Of a stretch of DNA of 64,000 bases, positions 60,569 through 64,000 are shown one piece after another (within the stretch, counting starts at the first letter, position 1; each line of letters starts with the position of its first letter). Under the pieces are notes generated by a model that did no database searches, had not been told where the DNA came from, and was given only the letters and a program-made list of their open reading frames with translations. Source of the stretch: Epichloe hybrida (lineage: Eukaryota > Ascomycota > Sordariomycetes > Hypocreales > Clavicipitaceae); assembly GCA_019022495.1 (NCBI GenBank), contig JAFEKR010000006.1, forward strand, positions 3,348,001-3,412,000, in the 5' to 3' direction. The position numbers and the translations under genes are program-made.

Positions 60569-63500
60569 CTAGCAATCTCTCTTTTTCCTTTATAGCTAAA
60601 GAGCTTAAAAACGCAATAAAAATCAGATTAAAGGAAAGTATACACTAGTGAATCCCTTAATAGGAATCTGCTGCTTTAATTAGCCGTCGCGGTATTGGTT
60701 AATTAAATTAATCTATTATTCCTTGCCTAAGCTCCTATCTCCTAATATCGCAGGTCTTTTCACCTATCCTTTAACACAAATTGTTAATTCGTTTGAATTA
60801 ATTAAAGAGGAAAGTAATGAATTTAGTAATGCTTTTGTTATCGCATCTGCTAGATTATTATTACCGTTAATCTATTTAACTTTGTAGATCTTATGCCTTT
60901 TGTATGATTAATGAAGGGCTATAATATTAATTATTAGTCTCTTCTCCTTTGTGGTTCCTAGCTTCATAAGATATTTATATAACAAAAAGGAATCGGTATA
61001 GAGAATCGTAGGAATTCAAGGCATCTTTAATCAATCCGTAATCTAATGTAAAGTCATGGAAATCGCGTAGGTAATGTCTGCGCCTTAAACCATGCTATAT
61101 AACTTAGAAGCAAGCGTACTATGAGTAACTCTCTTACTCTTTGTTAAGCTGTATGTGATAATGTTACCTTTTATAATAAAGGTATTGTTGTCTTGTATTA
61201 TCTTGTTGCTAATTATAATTACGTATCTGATCTATGAGCTTAAATCCTTGTTATTAGCAAGTAATCTATCTACGAACACAAAGAGCTTTACCTCTTTAAG
61301 AACTAAAGGAATGTATTATAGTCTATGTTATTAATTCTTAATCTGCTACTTAAGGCGTTTATTAAGGCATATAATATCTTCTATAAAGGGCTCTTAGTGT
61401 TAAGCTGTAATTAAAAGGTTATATAAAGCCTCCGGTTAACATATAGTTGTGATGTAGCTTCCTTGCGCTTATTGCTCTACGTAATCTTGCTTTGCCATTA
61501 GGGATTAAGGATTAACTTTCTTAATCTTCTAACTCTAGCCTTTTTAGGTTAAGATTAGCGAGTTATTAGTGTTCTAGGTTAAGATATAGCTGTTAAAGAT
61601 AAGGGGATTCTTAGCGGTTAATTGTTGCTTTTCTTTAGCTATAAAATTAGCCTTCTGGAGCTCTTTCTCTTCTTTTTAGAAGAAGTTATTATTGCTTAGG
61701 CCTAATATATCGTTAGTTTGCATTCTAACAATGCTAAATAGGTTTTTATCATTCAGGGCTATAATTAATAAGCAGGGATTATAGGTTAAAGTTATTATAT
61801 TAAGGTTATTCCTGTGGTAACGGAAGTACGTTACCTACTAGTAGGTTTTAGCCTCTATAATCCCGTAAAGAGGTCTAATTAATTTAATTACAGTCCCTTC
61901 CGGAAAGAGATATACAATCTGCTTTAGTAGTCTTATAATAATTAGCCTCGTTAGCATTATATATAATTAAGTGTAAGCTTGCGTAATATCGCAAATCTAA
62001 AGGTAAATGCCTTTTCTTCTTAATAATAAAGCAATAGCTACGATGAGGCGTTAGCTTGCTCGTTGTATTGTTAGCAATTACGTTAGGATGAATTCCTTTC
62101 CTTTATCATTATAGCCTTGTATAATGAGATGAGATTTCTTATATAGCAAGTCTGTTCCTTTGCCTTTAATCTCTCTAACCATACGAGAATCGAAGATTCT
62201 ATGACCTCTGTGCTTCGCTAGGTTAAACTTAATAAATTTGAATATATTATAAGCTTATAAAGCGTTAATCTTAGCTTAATCAGACTGCTTAAAGGGTTTT
62301 CCTAGGGTTATAATCCTTCCTTCTTAGCGGAGCTAAAGGGCAAGGTTTTAATTAGCCTTTTCCTTTGCTATAAGGAATGCTATACTTAGTATCCCTCTGG
62401 TTATAATCTCTTAAATAAAGGCTTTCTCTTAATCTTTATTTATAAGTATATAAAGCTAAACTAGGCTAATATCCTTCTTAGGGCTATAAGGTTTTCTTTT
62501 CCTTACTTTTATTTCTTTAGGGTGTGGTAATAAGTCTTTAACTTAATAGCTTCCCTTTAGGGCCTTTTAGGCTTTATAAGCCTCTTTATTAGACTCTCCT
62601 ACACTTATGAATTACACTATAAGGGCCTTTCTTAGTCTCCCTTACTTTCTCTTAGCTAGTGTCTATAGCTCTTTACTATTTTCTATTAGAGAATCTCTTT
62701 TATTAGTAGTAGTTAGTTATATAGCTTCTCCTTCCTTTGTGTTACTTAGCTATTACTCTAGCGGATTATAAGGCTTTATCTCTTACTACTCTAGTCCCTT
62801 TATAATACATAGGTTTTTATAGTAAGGCTTTACTACTATAGAGTAAAACTTTACTAGGCTATAGGGTATATTAATAGTATAGGTCTCTTTATTAGTAGTA
62901 AGTAGCTTATATAGGCTATGCTAGCTACCTTTCTCTCTTTATATATGTATATTAGCCTATAGGGGTAGCTAATATATAGGCGCTATGTTAGGGCTATTCT
63001 AGGCTTTAAGGGTATTACGGACCTGCTATAAAGCTAGAAGATGTTAGACTTTATTAGTGGCTTTATGAATTACCTTAGTATATTAAATAATAGAGATGCT
63101 TAGTAGTAACTTGTCTGTTATTTGTAAGTAGCCTCTAAAGACTAGTATGGTTAGGATAATACTATTTAGGCCTGCGGAGTTATTAATTACCTTAATAGCT
63201 ATTTAGAGATATTACTCTAGCGTAAGCTCTGTTTTAATTAAGTCTATAATAATATTATAGGCTTGGTGTAGAGGTTTATAGTATCTCTTAACCTTTCTAA
63301 TGCTATTATAGGCTTTAATTAGTATCTTACTAGTTTTAATTAATATTAATTAAGTATAATGCCTAAACTTAGTGGAAGTAAAGTTATTGCTAGCATTATG
63401 GATGATCTAATCTGGGGGTCTGAGATAAGTATTAATCTAATATTCGCGGATTACGTCCTAGATGTCTTGAGCCTTCTACTTCTTTGGATTAAGGAATTAG

Positions 63501-64000
63501 GCTACTTAGAATAAGGTTACTGAATTAACGATGTGAAGCACTAGTTAGCTATTGATTTGCATGATATTAATAATAATCTTGTAGTTGAATTTGTGATTGT
63601 CCTTGATTGTGAATTTGAATTAGCTAGGGGCCTTTCTATGTATCTAGTAATAGTAGCAGACTTTAGTTAATTTCTTAATTACCTAGCGTTTAACTTCGTG
63701 ACTAGCTTAGTAAAGGATCTTTATAAGTTATTAAACAAAAGGGTAACTAAGCTAATGATATAATTAATGGATATCTTCTTCTAAAAGGTAGAAGGCGACT
63801 GTTTCTTTTGCCTCTAGTAATTACTAAGGATAACCCTATTGTTGCATGATAGGTATAGTCTTGTTGCCTTAGATAAGTATGTTAGCGAGGTTATTAATCT
63901 TGACTTGTATCTTATCTATATTAGTAATTAAGAAGAGAAAGGGGGTAGCTATGTTAAGGACGTAGAATTTAAGCTCTCTAAGTTCTGTAGGTATATAAAG
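60569..64000 (-). pseudogene. Copia-3c polyprotein remnant (RNase H and QTDD-type RT)
   Basis: Collinear with 27581-31000 of Copia-3a. The RT core at 61709-61720 on the minus strand reads Q-T-N-D before ILGL, the least damaged QTDD motif in the window. The RNase H block lies at about 60770-61030. There are no long frames. The integrase and gag side is outside the window. Confidence 0.78.

Larger units (their letters stand above)
39128..64000 (+). mobile_element. Copia-3b, 5' LTR and interrupted interior; extends past the window
   Basis: Same family as Copia-3a but on the plus strand and inserted in Gypsy-1. The 5' LTR is 39128-39384; interior pieces are 39385-39865, 40276-41789 and 44121-44842, separated by hAT-3, hAT-2 and hAT-4. 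Each junction can be checked against the uninterrupted Copia-3a sequence. hAT-4 does not end in the window, so the rest of this element, including its 3' LTR, must lie beyond 64,000. The candidate 5-bp TSD on the left is AGTAC. Confidence 0.8.
44843..64000. mobile_element. hAT-4, left end and interior; right end beyond the window
   Basis: The left terminus CAGAGCTTTGCACTACACTAC follows ACTATAGG (44835-44842), the candidate 8-bp duplication; the empty site in Copia-3a reads GTTAACTACAGGAGAGGC (reverse complement near 31,11x). The subterminal array is CACTA-type like hAT-3. The interior (45,000-45,055, 51,868-53,405 and 60,207-60,306) resembles the inverted right part of hAT-1, including the AGCTTATAAT array and the block AATAATTTCTTTAGGGTAAAT. 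It is interrupted by Copia-4a, MITE-G, Copia-4b and Copia-3c. No right terminus or second TSD copy is seen before 64,000. Confidence 0.75.
60307..64000 (-). mobile_element. Copia-3c, 3' LTR and 3' half; extends past the window
   Basis: Third copy of the Copia-3 family, minus strand like Copia-3a. The LTR 60307-60568 is followed by the same purine-tract complement (ATCTCTCTTTTTCCTTT) and the same RNase H-RT interior. It is inserted in hAT-4; the candidate left duplication is TAAAG. The 5' LTR lies beyond 64,000. Mutation is lighter than in Copia-3a: several CAA and GAT codons are kept. Confidence 0.85.

Noticed and set aside
18741..64000. possible centromere or telomere-linked satellite DNA
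   Set aside because: The AT-richness is explained by named retrotransposons with TSDs and RIP; no telomeric repeat or long satellite was seen, although a pericentromeric or subtelomeric position cannot be excluded.
1..64000. tRNA or rRNA genes
   Set aside because: No A-box/B-box pair, cloverleaf or rRNA core sequence was recognised by eye; a tRNAscan/Infernal run would settle this.

Overview
The window is chromosomal DNA of a filamentous ascomycete (Pezizomycotina; a Sordariomycete is plausible but not proven). Genes at 1-12,405 have short introns with GTnnGT donors and CTAAC/CTAAT branch sites, and include clear fungal orthologues: the spliceosome factor Prp45/SNW1, the p24 cargo receptor Erp3 and a PhoD-like phosphatase. 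From about 12,460 to the right edge almost everything is AT-rich, full of TA and TAG, and without reading frames. This is the signature of RIP (repeat-induced point mutation, CpA to TpA on either strand) acting on transposons.

Layout of 1-12,405: the 3' end of an unidentified gene (2-100, +); a coiled-coil gene broken by a frameshift at an A8 run (245-962, +); a small multi-pass membrane protein (1617-2156, -); PRP45 (2841-4675, -); ERP3 (5188-6000, -), divergent from a PhoD-like phosphatase (about 6612-8652, +); a calcineurin-like phosphoesterase split by a frameshift (9849-10663, +); a degenerate membrane-protein remnant (10664-11051, -); and a fungal protein of unknown function (11525-12310, -). 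The genes are housekeeping or orphan and form no evident pathway.

Layout of 12,406-64,000: a nested stack of at least thirteen mobile elements, most bounded by intact target-site duplications (TSDs). Copia-1 (12,406-18,122, TSD CTCAT) lies 95 bp upstream of the last gene. A roughly 390-bp unmutated island (18,123-18,510) follows, ending inside a TA-flanked MITE. Next is a minus-strand Gypsy element in two pieces (about 18,740-21,259 and 36,450-39,127). It is split by Copia-2 (21,260-36,449, TSD GTTAC), which holds hAT-1 (26,709-35,507, TSD AATATTAT), which holds Copia-3a (27,323-34,060, TSD ATATC). The Gypsy is also interrupted by Copia-3b (39,128 to beyond the window). Copia-3b holds hAT-3 (39,866-40,275), hAT-2 (41,790-44,120) and hAT-4 (44,843 to beyond the window). 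hAT-4 in turn holds Copia-4a (45,056-51,867), an unmutated MITE (52,284-52,521), Copia-4b (53,406-60,206) and Copia-3c (60,307 to beyond the window).

The most unusual content is the set of four hAT-like elements without a visible transposase. They share a CAGAGC terminus and 8-bp target duplications. Each carries its own subterminal pentamer array of form CA-N-TA (N = A, T or C), and the three large ones carry a minisatellite of about 100 bp built around a doubled GTGGGTC motif. A second notable pattern is that in every complete LTR pair RIP spares the outer edges of the insertion, so the two LTRs of one element are mutated in complementary halves. No tRNA, rRNA or CRISPR array was recognised.
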